From contig DQXT01000136.1 in the NCBI GenBank assembly GCA_011042225.1, positions 1 to 42,832 of the forward strand: DNA of 42,832 nt, read 5' to 3'. The notes below the pieces were generated by a model that had not been told where the DNA came from, ran no database searches, and was given only the letters and a program-made list of their open reading frames with translations. Position numbers and translations under genes: made by a program. The stretch is from Deltaproteobacteria bacterium. Lineage in GTDB: Bacteria; Desulfobacterota; Dissulfuribacteria; Dissulfuribacterales; UBA3076. How positions within the stretch are numbered: the stretch's first letter is position 1; every line of letters begins with the position of its first letter. Positions 1-8,189 of the stretch are shown here, in pieces.

Positions 1-81
1 AAATGCGGCCTTTCCTGTTATTTCTAAAATGTGCGCCGTTTTTGGATCGTAGCCTGCAATACATCTTTCAATTCTTCTCAT
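1..81 (-). CDS. 5' end of an unidentified protein-coding gene (cut by window edge)
   Basis: A minus-strand reading frame starts at the ATG at 79-81 and stays open to the edge of the window (27 residues, beginning MRRIERCIAGYDPKTAHILE). An in-frame TAG lies a short way upstream of this ATG, so the start is well bounded, although no strong ribosome-binding site precedes it. It lies downstream of lspA on the same strand. The fragment is too short for me to assign a family, and it could be a chance frame. Confidence 0.4.
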   Translation of the reverse strand, partial: MRRIERCIAGYDPKTAHILEITGKAAF

Positions 82-204
82 ATGTTTTCTTCTAATGAGG
101 CTTGATACGCGCTACTGTTTGTTTGCGGGTCCTTATCGTCGTTCGGGTTATAAAAATTATTGATATCTGAAGACTGAAAATGAATTATGAATTTTATAAG
201 GTTC

Positions 205-699
205 TTAGGATTGTTTGCCGGTAATTCGTAGAAAATGCCATGCCAAGAGAACCCCGCCGATGGTTATGGCAGAATCTGCGAGGTTGAAGGCCGGCCAGTG
301 ATATGAACCTAAAAAAAAGTCTAAAAAGTCAATAACAGATCTATGGCGTATTCTGTCTATAAGGTTTCCCAGTGCCCCTCCGAACACCAAAGAAGTTCCC
401 CAAAAAAGTTGATGGCCGCGACTCCGCGAGCTTTTATAGAGATAAAGGAGGGCTGCGAGGGCGACCACGCTTATTACCTGGAAAAATATGTGACGCCATT
501 TATCAGAACCTGCCAGAAATCCAAATGCCGCTCCAGTGTTGGTTATGTATGTAATATTAAAAAATCCTTGGAAAACCGGTCTTGTTTCATGGAGGTTAAG
601 GTTGGAGACTATAATGGCCTTGGTGGTCTGATCTGAAAGCACGATCAGGAAAGCAACGAATAAAAAGGATTTTATTGAAAAAGGTTTAGACAGGGTCAT
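205..699 (-). CDS. lspA: Lipoprotein signal peptidase (signal peptidase II)
   Basis: This inner-membrane aspartyl protease cleaves the signal peptide of diacylglyceryl-modified prolipoproteins just before the lipid-bearing cysteine. The 164-residue length is normal for LspA. Four hydrophobic segments can be seen. The family signatures are present in order: NTGAAFG (about residue 54), GGALGNLIDR (about 107), VIDFLDF with the first catalytic Asp at about 124, and WPAFNLADSAI with the second catalytic Asp at about 142. Its start overlaps the stop of the upstream M48 protease gene by 4 nt, so the two are probably translated from one mRNA. Nothing looks abnormal. Confidence 0.97.
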   Translation of the reverse strand: MTLSKPFSIKSFLFVAFLIVLSDQTTKAIIVSNLNLHETRPVFQGFFNITYITNTGAAFGFLAGSDKWRHIFFQVISVVALAALLYLYKSSRSRGHQLFWGTSLVFGGALGNLIDRIRHRSVIDFLDFFLGSYHWPAFNLADSAITIGGVLLAWHFLRITGKQS

Positions 700-2081
700 G
701 GTTTGGAGCCTTCCTGATTTTTGTCCTTTTTAAGGTCTTTATATGATTCGCTGTCCGGTGAAAGCAGCTTCATGGCCTTATCTTTGTGATATTGGGCGGA
801 TTGCTGATTTCCAATGGCCTTATAGTGACGATAGAAATACTCATGTGCCTCCCCATGTCTTTCGAGGGCGGCGAAACATCTTCCCATCTGCAGGTAAATA
901 CTTGCAGGATCAGGCCAGGATTTTTTCAGTGTTTTAAGTATGGGTAGTGCCTCAGACGGCTTTCCCAGCTCAAGGTAGGCCCTGGCCAAAAAGAACTTGG
1001 CGGTTGAATCTCCAGGATGTCTTTTGCTGTATGGACCCAATATAGAGGCGGCCTTTTTATATTTTCCTGCTGCAAAGTAAGCCCTTCCCTGATCTACCTT
1101 AAATCCAGATTTTTCCGGGGCTGAAGACACAAGGTTATCAAATGCCTTAATGGCTTTATCATATTCTCTGGCGGCGAGGAGTGATTGGGCAAGACCATAA
1201 AGGAGAAGTATATCATTTGGACTGGTATTGAGTTCTTGCTGATAATATTTCATCATGACCATCGGATCATGAGTTAAGATCCTGGTTTTGACCTGTAGCT
1301 TTCTTAATTCGAACCGGTCTTCCTGGAATTTTTGTATGCATCGCTCTCGTTCCCAAAGGTCCTCCAGATAGGTTATCCTCTCGCCGGCTCCCGGGTGGGT
1401 GGAAAGATAACTAGGTATGGCGCTTGTCCCAAGCCAGCGATATTTCTGCATTTTCTTTAAGACGGTAAGCAGCCCACGAAAATCATATCCGGCCTTGCAT
1501 AACCATTGGCATGCTCTTCTATCCGCCTCTTCTTCATCTGTGCGGCTGTATTTAAGGGCGATAGACATATTTATGGCACCCGAGGTTGCAAATATGGCGG
1601 AACCCGCCTGTCCTTGTCCCAAAAATAGTCCTGCTATAGCAATTGCGGCGGTCGCTATGTTTATTCGCTGCATTCGATCCATGCGCCTGGCTATATGTCT
1701 ACCCTGAACGTGGCCTATCTCATGGGCCAAAACGCACACAAGTTCATTTTCAGTATCGATTACCTCAAGCAGACCCGTATGCACGAATACGAGTCCTCCG
1801 GGCATGGCAAAGGCATTTAGGCCATCATCCTGTATGACGAAAAACTCATAATCAAAAAATTTGCCATCAACTTGGTCAAGCACCTTTTGGCCTACACGGG
1901 ACACATATCCTACAATTTCCGGATCCTTTATCAGGGGGACCCGGGACTCAACCTGGTGCAGCAATCTATTCCTAAGTTCCCGTTCTTTCTCAACAGACAT
2001 CATTGCGGAAAGGGGCGAGGCCCAAATCATATAGGCCAAGGCGAAAATAAAAAGAAGAGAAAGGCGATTACACATAAACAT
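696..2081 (-). CDS. M48-family periplasmic metalloprotease with TPR repeats (BepA-like)
   Basis: This is a predicted zinc metalloprotease of the periplasm, related to BepA/YfgC, which in E. coli helps assemble or degrade outer-membrane proteins such as LptD. The N-terminus is a signal peptide (about residues 1-26, ending PLSA). The M48 domain follows, with the zinc motif HEIGH at about 120-124 and a downstream glutamate ligand in the TDEEEADRRA segment. From about residue 280 the sequence consists of TPR-type helices (YGLAQSLLAAREYDKAIKAF, YLELGKPSEALPILK). The length of 461 residues fits BepA-type proteins (about 480). It is cotranscribed with lspA. The exact substrate cannot be read from the sequence, and the symbol bepA is withheld for that reason. 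Confidence 0.93.
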   Translation of the reverse strand: MFMCNRLSLLFIFALAYMIWASPLSAMMSVEKERELRNRLLHQVESRVPLIKDPEIVGYVSRVGQKVLDQVDGKFFDYEFFVIQDDGLNAFAMPGGLVFVHTGLLEVIDTENELVCVLAHEIGHVQGRHIARRMDRMQRINIATAAIAIAGLFLGQGQAGSAIFATSGAINMSIALKYSRTDEEEADRRACQWLCKAGYDFRGLLTVLKKMQKYRWLGTSAIPSYLSTHPGAGERITYLEDLWERERCIQKFQEDRFELRKLQVKTRILTHDPMVMMKYYQQELNTSPNDILLLYGLAQSLLAAREYDKAIKAFDNLVSSAPEKSGFKVDQGRAYFAAGKYKKAASILGPYSKRHPGDSTAKFFLARAYLELGKPSEALPILKTLKKSWPDPASIYLQMGRCFAALERHGEAHEYFYRHYKAIGNQQSAQYHKDKAMKLLSPDSESYKDLKKDKNQEGSKP

Positions 2082-2170
2082 ATGGTTGATTCGACCGAAA
2101 AATTCGATCTGCTGCGTTGCTTCAATTTTTCATCGGCTGCGATATGTGCGCAAAATAGAGTAAGTCCTTT

Positions 2171-2198
2171 ATAATATATACGTTATTATAATAGTCAA
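2171..2198 (-). promoter_or_regulatory. Likely sigma-70 type promoter for the M48 protease-lspA unit
   Basis: Read on the minus strand, TTGACT (2193-2198) and TATTAT (2171-2176) are separated by 16 bp and lie about 90 nt upstream of the protease start codon. The match to -35/-10 consensus is good for such an AT-rich gap, but the call is by eye only. Confidence 0.45.
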
Positions 2199-2238
2199 AT
2201 CGCTTTAATTAAAAAATCGGGTTTACTTGATTATTGAA

Positions 2239-3051
2239 TTATGTAGTTCTTTTGTTTTTTGCACCTTTCTTTCTACCGGCTCCGGTCTTTTTCCATGCAT
2301 GGTCGCGGTCGCCGAATTTCCCTTTTCTGTTTTTTTTGTCAAGCCCAGATGAAATTATGTGAGAAGGTGTGTCACGGAGTACAAAAGCCCCAATTTTTTC
2401 AAGCAGTGGGGCATCGCCCCCTGGAATTTTTCTGCTGTCAGGCCTTGCCTTGCTCAATTTGGATTTTTTGCGCTTGTCTTTTTCTTTAACAGGGGGAGGT
2501 GCTGGTATTTTCATCCATTGAACATCCATGCCTTCAACAAGATATATAGCCTTGCCGGCCCTTCTAAAGACCACACCTGCCTCATTACTCTTAAGAGCGG
2601 ATATTTCCGCTATAATTGGGTGTTTGTCTCGGCGCTTTCCGATTTTTAAAGCCATTTCCTTTTCTGTGGATAATACAATCCACTTCTTGTTAACACTTGA
2701 TTGCAGACCGTGAGCCATGACGTGCCCATGGGCTTTTGGTCTTATGCTGACGTAAAGCAATTCAGGGGGTTTGGCTTCATTGTATATCGTAAGATCAGGG
2801 CGTTGTGATTCCGGTCTAACCCTGACATAGTTTTCCTGATATTCGAATTTTTCCGGCTTGTAGAGAGAAAGGAATTGTATTAACCCCCTCGGGGTAATGT
2901 GGGACATCCCGGTCTCTTCATCAAGTGCCCGATGGAGTTCTTTGATGGAAAGCCATCCGCCTTTATCCAAGACTATGCCAAAGGCATCCGGACGTCGCCC
3001 CAGCATGACAAAAAGGATCTTCTCCAACCGTTTTAATGCTCGCTTGTCCAT
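2239..3051 (-). CDS. Divergent Tpt1/KptA-like (RNA 2'-phosphotransferase fold) protein with basic C-terminal tail
   Basis: The first 185 residues follow the KptA/Tpt1 family plan. The winged-helix part matches the family pattern (PDAFGIVLDKGGWLSIKELHRAL), and the second domain has the expected order (PPELLYVSI, WIVLSTEKEMALKIGKR, AIYLVEGMDVQWM). KptA removes a 2'-phosphate from RNA using NAD+. Several catalytic features are changed here: the family's L-R-H-x-P motif reads LGRRP, Y-H-G-T reads YVSI, and the IRAxQGHS motif keeps only its arginine. The arginine in the G-x-R motif remains (GKRR). After residue 190 the protein continues as a Lys/Arg-rich tail of about 80 residues that KptA lacks. 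It is therefore probably a relative with another role, perhaps ADP-ribose or RNA binding; this is inference. It stands alone and is divergent from the HNH-EPS operon. Confidence 0.7.
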   Translation of the reverse strand: MDKRALKRLEKILFVMLGRRPDAFGIVLDKGGWLSIKELHRALDEETGMSHITPRGLIQFLSLYKPEKFEYQENYVRVRPESQRPDLTIYNEAKPPELLYVSIRPKAHGHVMAHGLQSSVNKKWIVLSTEKEMALKIGKRRDKHPIIAEISALKSNEAGVVFRRAGKAIYLVEGMDVQWMKIPAPPPVKEKDKRKKSKLSKARPDSRKIPGGDAPLLEKIGAFVLRDTPSHIISSGLDKKNRKGKFGDRDHAWKKTGAGRKKGAKNKRTT

Positions 3052-3185
3052 AACCCTTGCTTTTAATGATCAATTTAATGCGGTTCCGGCATTCTCCTGC
3101 TTTGAAGAAAGCAGGTATTTATATTATGGTTTGTATGATAAAATAAATACAAAGAGGTTCTGTTATATATTTTATAGAAAAGAGC

Positions 3186-3494
3186 ATGAAAGATAAAGAG
3201 ACCTTTCTGTTTTCGGCACTTGTTGCCGAAGAAGATATTAAGAGGGAAAAAACCAAGGCCAGAGAGATCAGGCGCAGCCGGTGGTGGCGCCAAAAGTGTG
3301 CTCAAGGGGTTTGTTTTTACTGTGGGAGCCGTGTGGGGTCCGCTAATCTTACAATGGATCATGTGGTTCCGCTGGTTCGCGGCGGTCTAAGCATTAAGAA
3401 CAACTTGGTGCCGGCCTGTAAGGAATGCAATAACAACAAAAAATATCTGCTACCCATGGAGTGGGAAGAATATATTAAGAGCCGAAAGGAGTAA
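3186..3494 (+). CDS. HNH endonuclease family protein
   Basis: A small (102-residue) HNH nuclease. A basic N-terminal helix (about residues 19-35) is followed by a zinc-binding CFYC pair, the catalytic core DHVVPLVRGG (about 58-67) and a second cysteine pair in CKECNNNK. The order CxxC - DH - N - CxxC is the standard bacterial HNH arrangement. It leads the exopolysaccharide operon: its stop is only 6 nt before the OPX start codon, and the AAAGGAG ribosome-binding site of that gene lies inside its last codons. The pair is therefore probably cotranscribed and translationally coupled. Why a nuclease should lead this operon is not evident. It may be a stand-alone housekeeping HNH protein of unknown substrate. 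Confidence 0.85.
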   Translation: MKDKETFLFSALVAEEDIKREKTKAREIRRSRWWRQKCAQGVCFYCGSRVGSANLTMDHVVPLVRGGLSIKNNLVPACKECNNNKKYLLPMEWEEYIKSRKE

Positions 3495-3500
3495 AGCATA

Positions 3501-4130
3501 GTGAAAAGTGACCTGTTTTTTCGGTCTTTAGTTAGTTTAAGAAAAGGGATAACTTTTATTATGTTGATTGCCGGTGTTGTTTTTTGTCCCTTATGGCAGG
3601 CTGTTGCGGCAACTGACGACACCGAAGCGGAGAAAGCCCCTGTGGGAGACGAGTACCTAATTGGTCCCACAGACATTCTAGAGATTCATATTTGGAGAGA
3701 ACCCGATCTCTCCCGCACGATACCCGTGCGCCCTGATGGTAAGATAACCTTGCCTCTATTGAACGATGTGCAGGCCTCCGGACTCACTCCCATGGAGCTA
3801 AAGGCCGGAATTGAAAAGGGGTTGGCCAAGTTTATAGAATCCCCTGTAGTGTCGGTCGCTGTCCAGGAAATACACAGCAAGAACATATTTGTATTGGGAC
3901 AGGTTGAATCTCCAGGCCAGTATCCACTTCAGCAGGATCTGACAGTAGTTCAGGCACTTTCCTTGGCAGGAGGTCTTGCAGAGTGGGCGGACCAGAGTGG
4001 TATTGTTATCCTGCGCAAGGAAAATGGAAAGCAAAGGCGAATCAAGTTTAATTACAAGGATGTTTCAAAGGGTAAACACCTAGAGGAAAATATAGTCTTA
4101 AAGGCAGGTGATACCATTATAGTGCCCTAG
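3501..4130 (+). CDS. Polysaccharide export protein, OPX/Wza-like (poly_export + SLBB domains)
   Basis: A periplasmic/outer-membrane component for export of exopolysaccharide. Translation starts at GTG 3501, preceded by AAAGGAG. An N-terminal hydrophobic signal (about residues 12-36, ending QAVAA) precedes the poly_export domain (YLIGPTDILEIHIWREPDLS to VAVQEIHSKNIFV). A SLBB segment follows (VLGQVESPGQYPLQQDLTVVQALSLAGG) and the protein ends AGDTIIVP, as usual for short OPX proteins. I see no clear lipobox cysteine, so lipid attachment is doubtful. The short, 209-residue form matches the OPX proteins found in exosortase (XrtA/PEP-CTERM)-associated EPS loci. It would pair with the beta-barrel encoded next as the outer-membrane exit. 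Confidence 0.93.
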   Translation: MKSDLFFRSLVSLRKGITFIMLIAGVVFCPLWQAVAATDDTEAEKAPVGDEYLIGPTDILEIHIWREPDLSRTIPVRPDGKITLPLLNDVQASGLTPMELKAGIEKGLAKFIESPVVSVAVQEIHSKNIFVLGQVESPGQYPLQQDLTVVQALSLAGGLAEWADQSGIVILRKENGKQRRIKFNYKDVSKGKHLEENIVLKAGDTIIVP

Positions 4131-4155
4131 CTTCTATATCGCGAGGTAAATCGAT

Positions 4156-5442
4156 ATGCAACCATTCGGTTTTTACCATTTGTGTTTTTTAAAACGAGTT
4201 TCTATCTTGGTTTTAATTGCTGTCTTGTTTGTCGGTAATTCATGGGCCGAATGGCATTTTTTGCCGGCACTCGATCTGGAAGAGCGTTATGACAGCAATA
4301 TGTATTTGAGTTCCGACAACGAGACCTCTGATTTTATAACCCGACTCAGTCCTGAATTAAGACTGGAAGATGTCAGTGCAACCAGGACCTTTGCTGCCAG
4401 CTATATCATGCATATGTATCATTTTGATCGTCATGATGAGAACAATTATATCGGGCACTCGGCCGAATTAAGCTGGGATCAAAGGCTAAGCCGGAATCTG
4501 TCCTGGCATATAATGAATAGTTACACCAGATCCGAGGAACCCCTGGAAGAGGATCCTGAGTATACCGGGGTAAGAGAGACCAGGAATATGTATACCAGAA
4601 ACTCAGTAGATACTGGATTTACTTATCGGTTCGGCCAAGAGGACAGGGTAACCATATCTTATCTTGACAGCCGTCTTCAAAACAGAGATCCGGATATTGA
4701 AGATGATGTTGAATATGGTCCCGGCCTGGAGCTGGAATATTGGCTTACCCAGCGTCACGGTCTACTGCTGGATTATTCCTGGAGCAGAATAGATTATGAA
4801 CACGATCCATCCGACCAAATGGATGAGATGGTTTTTGTCTATCAGTGGCGGCGGTCTCCACACACTACGCTGCATGTGGACTATGGGCTTGTGCTTTTTT
4901 CCTCTAAGGCCCTGGCGGCAGAAGAAGGGAACGACGACTATAATGTGCAGAGTATAGCCGCGGGTTTTGGTCATGATTTTGGGCCATTATGGAACCTGAC
5001 AGGATCTTTTGGTTACTTTTTCTTTAATCCTAAGGAATCAGAGTCAGGTGATGGACCTGTATATCATCTCTCTTTGGGGCGCAGTTTTGCCAGGGGCTCT
5101 GTAACTCTCACTGGTGACGGTGGCTACAGGTTGGATTATTCCGGCGCGGATGCCGAGGGTTTTACAGAGTACAGAGGTCTGTCTCTTTCATCTGCCTATA
5201 CCGTGTCTCCAAGGACCGAGCTGTATACAACCGCTTCATACATGTATGAGAAGGCCGAGGAAGAAGAGCGCACAAGAGATGAAACCTGGGGTGTCTCGGC
5301 AGGCATATCCTACGAGATATCTTCCTGGCTCACCGGGGCTGTCGAGTTGACACAGCGGGAGAGAAACTCTTCCGATGAAGAGGATGAATACAGAGACAGC
5401 CTTATGCTCTTAAGACTCAGAGGCACCTATGAATGGAGATAG
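4156..5442 (+). CDS. Outer-membrane beta-barrel protein of the EPS locus (PEP-CTERM-system-associated type)
   Basis: A 428-residue protein with a signal peptide (about residues 1-31, ending NSWA). The rest is made of alternating amphipathic strands typical of an outer-membrane barrel and ends with an aromatic/basic strand (LRLRGTYEWR). Asp/Glu-rich turns are frequent (DPSDQMDEM, EESGDGP-like loops). The position between the OPX gene and the chain-length gene is that of the family of uncharacterised outer-membrane proteins found in exosortase-linked EPS clusters. The role suggested is an outer-membrane pore for the polymer; this is inferred from context, not from motifs. Confidence 0.85.
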   Translation: MQPFGFYHLCFLKRVSILVLIAVLFVGNSWAEWHFLPALDLEERYDSNMYLSSDNETSDFITRLSPELRLEDVSATRTFAASYIMHMYHFDRHDENNYIGHSAELSWDQRLSRNLSWHIMNSYTRSEEPLEEDPEYTGVRETRNMYTRNSVDTGFTYRFGQEDRVTISYLDSRLQNRDPDIEDDVEYGPGLELEYWLTQRHGLLLDYSWSRIDYEHDPSDQMDEMVFVYQWRRSPHTTLHVDYGLVLFSSKALAAEEGNDDYNVQSIAAGFGHDFGPLWNLTGSFGYFFFNPKESESGDGPVYHLSLGRSFARGSVTLTGDGGYRLDYSGADAEGFTEYRGLSLSSAYTVSPRTELYTTASYMYEKAEEEERTRDETWGVSAGISYEISSWLTGAVELTQRERNSSDEEDEYRDSLMLLRLRGTYEWR

Positions 5443-7127
5443 TCGCCGACAAGGGCATATACAAAGAAGTCCATACCTGGGAATTTTATAGAAGAGGCTT
5501 AAGACTGAAAGCCATGGCGGCCATACAGAGCGGACAAAAGTCCATAGATATTTATCTATATCTTTCCCTGCTTTTTCGCAGGAAGTGGGAAATCGTCTTC
5601 GGTATGATCCCGTTTCTGTTGGCAGGTGTGATATACTGCCTTTTGGCCACCAAGATTTATAGTACCAGCACTACCATAGTAGTTGTGCCACAACGGGTCC
5701 CGGAGGCATATATACGGTCTACAGTGACCGGAGATATTGATGAGCGCATCAGAGGTATATGGCAAAAGGTCACCAGCCGGACAAGTCTTGAGCGAATTAT
5801 TGAGCAGTTTGACCTCTATGCCGAGGCCAGAGAGGGGCTTCCGATGGAGACGGTTGTAGAGGTAATGAGAAGTAAGATCAAAATAGACAGTCCCAGAACA
5901 GCCCGCACAAACGCATTTATTCTGTCTTATGAGGGGAAGGATCCTATTGCCGTTACGAGGGTAGTCAATGCCCTGGCCAACATGTTTATTGAAGAAAATC
6001 TTAAATTAAGGGAGACGCAGGCCAAGGGCACTGCAGAGTTTCTATCCGAGGAGCTGGAGAAGGTCTATAGTGAGTTGAAGCGCCGAGAAGAGGCACTTAA
6101 AGAGTATAAGATGGAACACATGGGTGAGCTTCCCGAGCAGAGGGACAGCAACCTGGCGATGCTCCAGCGTCTTCAGGAAGAAGTTGAGACGCTGCAAGAA
6201 AATATCAGGAGAGCTGAAGACAGAAAGTTGTTATTACAGCGCCAAATTGCAGAAGAGCGGAGTAACCTGAGTTTAGCCTCTGATCTTTCCGGTTCTCAAG
6301 AGGGTGGTGTCACTCAGGCCCCGACTACCCTGGAAGGCCTGAGGGAAAGGCTTAAATCCCTTAGAATCCGGTATACCGATACCCATCCGGATGTTGTGAG
6401 TGTCAGAAATCTTATTGCCAAGCTTGAGAAGGAGCAGAATATGCAAAGCCCGGCATCGGATAGTGAAGAAACGGAAGAAGAAGAGGAAAGCGGCGCTATG
6501 GTTGATGCCGGAAGCCCTGCGAACTCCGTCATCGTGGGGCTTCAGTATCAGGTGAAGGGTTTGGACTTTGATATTAAGGCATCAAGGGAGGCATGTGATA
6601 AGATCCGGAAACAGATAGTTGTGTATCAGTCGCGTATTGAAAATACGCCCCGGAGAGAACAGGAGCTGCTTGATCTATCGCGCGATTATGAAAATCTGAG
6701 GACCTCCTATGAAAACTTGTTGAATCGCAAGATAGAGGCCGAGCAGGCAGCAGCTCTGGAAAGGAGACAAAAGGGTGAGCAGTTCAGGGTGATTGATCCG
6801 GCTAGAGTACCGGAAACATATATCAAGCCCGATGTAAAAAAGATTTTAGCCATGGCCCTTGTCCTGGCCGCAGGCGCAGGTCTGGGATTGGCCTTGGGCC
6901 GGGAGTATCTAAGTAATGTATTTTATGATCCAGGAGATGTTAAAAAGGCCTTAGACATCCCTGTTCTGGCCTGTGTACCCCTTCTTTTGACTGATGCCGA
7001 ACGTCGGAAAAAGAGGCTCGCCGCCTTTTTTTTCGGTACTTTAGCAGTGGCTGGTTATGCAGTGATAACAGTCCTTTTATTTATTCTATGGAGCAGGGGC
7101 CCCGGTGCCCTTGAAGGACTTTTCTAA
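5433..7127 (+). CDS. Polysaccharide chain-length determinant protein (Wzz/GNVR family)
   Basis: An inner-membrane polysaccharide copolymerase that sets polymer length with the Wzx/Wzy or related export machinery. The first membrane segment lies near residues 57-76 (IPFLLAGVIYCLLATKIYST). A long periplasmic coiled-coil region follows (about 190-470, with the GNVR-like stretch IDPARVPETYIKP near its end). Two more hydrophobic segments are near 478-495 and 535-560. There is no fused tyrosine-kinase domain; the kinase is the separate gene at 8190. The frame overlaps the previous gene by 10 nt. An alternative start at codon 28 (5514) would place the N-terminus at the usual family length. The acidic insert EETEEEEESG is low-complexity. 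Confidence 0.92.
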   Translation: MEIVADKGIYKEVHTWEFYRRGLRLKAMAAIQSGQKSIDIYLYLSLLFRRKWEIVFGMIPFLLAGVIYCLLATKIYSTSTTIVVVPQRVPEAYIRSTVTGDIDERIRGIWQKVTSRTSLERIIEQFDLYAEAREGLPMETVVEVMRSKIKIDSPRTARTNAFILSYEGKDPIAVTRVVNALANMFIEENLKLRETQAKGTAEFLSEELEKVYSELKRREEALKEYKMEHMGELPEQRDSNLAMLQRLQEEVETLQENIRRAEDRKLLLQRQIAEERSNLSLASDLSGSQEGGVTQAPTTLEGLRERLKSLRIRYTDTHPDVVSVRNLIAKLEKEQNMQSPASDSEETEEEEESGAMVDAGSPANSVIVGLQYQVKGLDFDIKASREACDKIRKQIVVYQSRIENTPRREQELLDLSRDYENLRTSYENLLNRKIEAEQAAALERRQKGEQFRVIDPARVPETYIKPDVKKILAMALVLAAGAGLGLALGREYLSNVFYDPGDVKKALDIPVLACVPLLLTDAERRKKRLAAFFFGTLAVAGYAVITVLLFILWSRGPGALEGLF

Positions 7128-7132
7128 ATCTT

Positions 7133-8158
7133 ATGTATCTCAGTTATTATGGATTAAATGAACACCCCTTTTCCATCTCGCCTGATCCAAACTTTTTATA
7201 TCTCAGCGATATCCATCGCGAGGGACTGGCCAATCTGACCTATGGAATTGCTCAAAGAAAAGGCTTTGTATTAATCACTGGTGATGTGGGTACCGGTAAA
7301 ACCACCTTAATATATGCCCTTCTTGCGCAAGTTCCACAGAAAGTGAGGGTTGCTTTCATATCCAGCCCTACTCTTACAAGAGAAGAGTTTTTTTATCTTT
7401 TAGCAGATGCATATAAATTGGGGGCGATTGAACACAAGGCCCACTTTCTCGTCAGATTTACACAGTTTTTAGAAAAGGCTTATGGCCGTGATGAAAACGT
7501 TGTGTTGATCGTGGACGAGGCACATTCTCTAACTCTCGAATTATTGGAGGAGATAAGGCTTCTTTCCAATCTGGAGAATTACTCTTACAAGCTTGTAAAC
7601 ATAATCCTGGTTGGGCAGCCCGAACTCAATGACAAACTATCCGGTCCTGAGATGAGGCCGCTGACACAGCGTATAACCCTAAAGTATCATTTGTCTTCCA
7701 TGACCTTCAATGATACGGCTAAATATATAGAGACACGTTTGATCAGGTCCGGAGCTAAAGACATAGGTATTTTTACTGAATCTGCAATACAAAGCCTTTA
7801 TGAATATGCCGGAGGCATTCCGAGATTAACAAATATCTTTGCAGACCACGCGCTTCTTACAGGTTATGTCAGGGGCCTGAAACGGATTGACAATAGAGTA
7901 ATAGAGGAGTGTGCAGCAGAACTCGGATTATCCGGCAGCAAAGAGGAGAAAGATAAAGACTGCACAAGGATTCCGCCTTATCTCAGATACAGAGGCCTCA
8001 TCAAAGCCGTTTTGATTATATGTATATCATTGGGGTTACTCGTTCTGTGGTGGGACGTACTGATGAATGAGGGTATTCTAACTAGTAGTATTTACAATAT
8101 TTTTGATGAAGATAATCCCATGGCTGGTCATGAATTGACTGTGAACGGCCTGGAATAA
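7133..8158 (+). CDS. ExeA/GspA-like AAA ATPase of the EPS locus, membrane-anchored
   Basis: A 341-residue P-loop ATPase beginning with the typical MYLSYYGLNEHPFSISPDP. Walker A is GDVGTGKTT (about residues 50-58), and Walker B is VVLIVDEAH (about 123-131). A sensor-like region (NIILVGQPEL) and the IPRLTNIFAD segment are also present. A transmembrane helix follows near 288-307 (IKAVLIICISLGLLVLWW). This is the putative secretion ATPase subfamily found in exosortase-linked EPS loci. It starts 6 nt after the chain-length gene. Its exact role in polymer export is not established, and energising assembly of the export complex is a guess. Confidence 0.92.
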   Translation: MYLSYYGLNEHPFSISPDPNFLYLSDIHREGLANLTYGIAQRKGFVLITGDVGTGKTTLIYALLAQVPQKVRVAFISSPTLTREEFFYLLADAYKLGAIEHKAHFLVRFTQFLEKAYGRDENVVLIVDEAHSLTLELLEEIRLLSNLENYSYKLVNIILVGQPELNDKLSGPEMRPLTQRITLKYHLSSMTFNDTAKYIETRLIRSGAKDIGIFTESAIQSLYEYAGGIPRLTNIFADHALLTGYVRGLKRIDNRVIEECAAELGLSGSKEEKDKDCTRIPPYLRYRGLIKAVLIICISLGLLVLWWDVLMNEGILTSSIYNIFDEDNPMAGHELTVNGLE

Positions 8159-8189
8159 AGAGTAAAATAGTTAAAAGGTAAAGAAAAAA

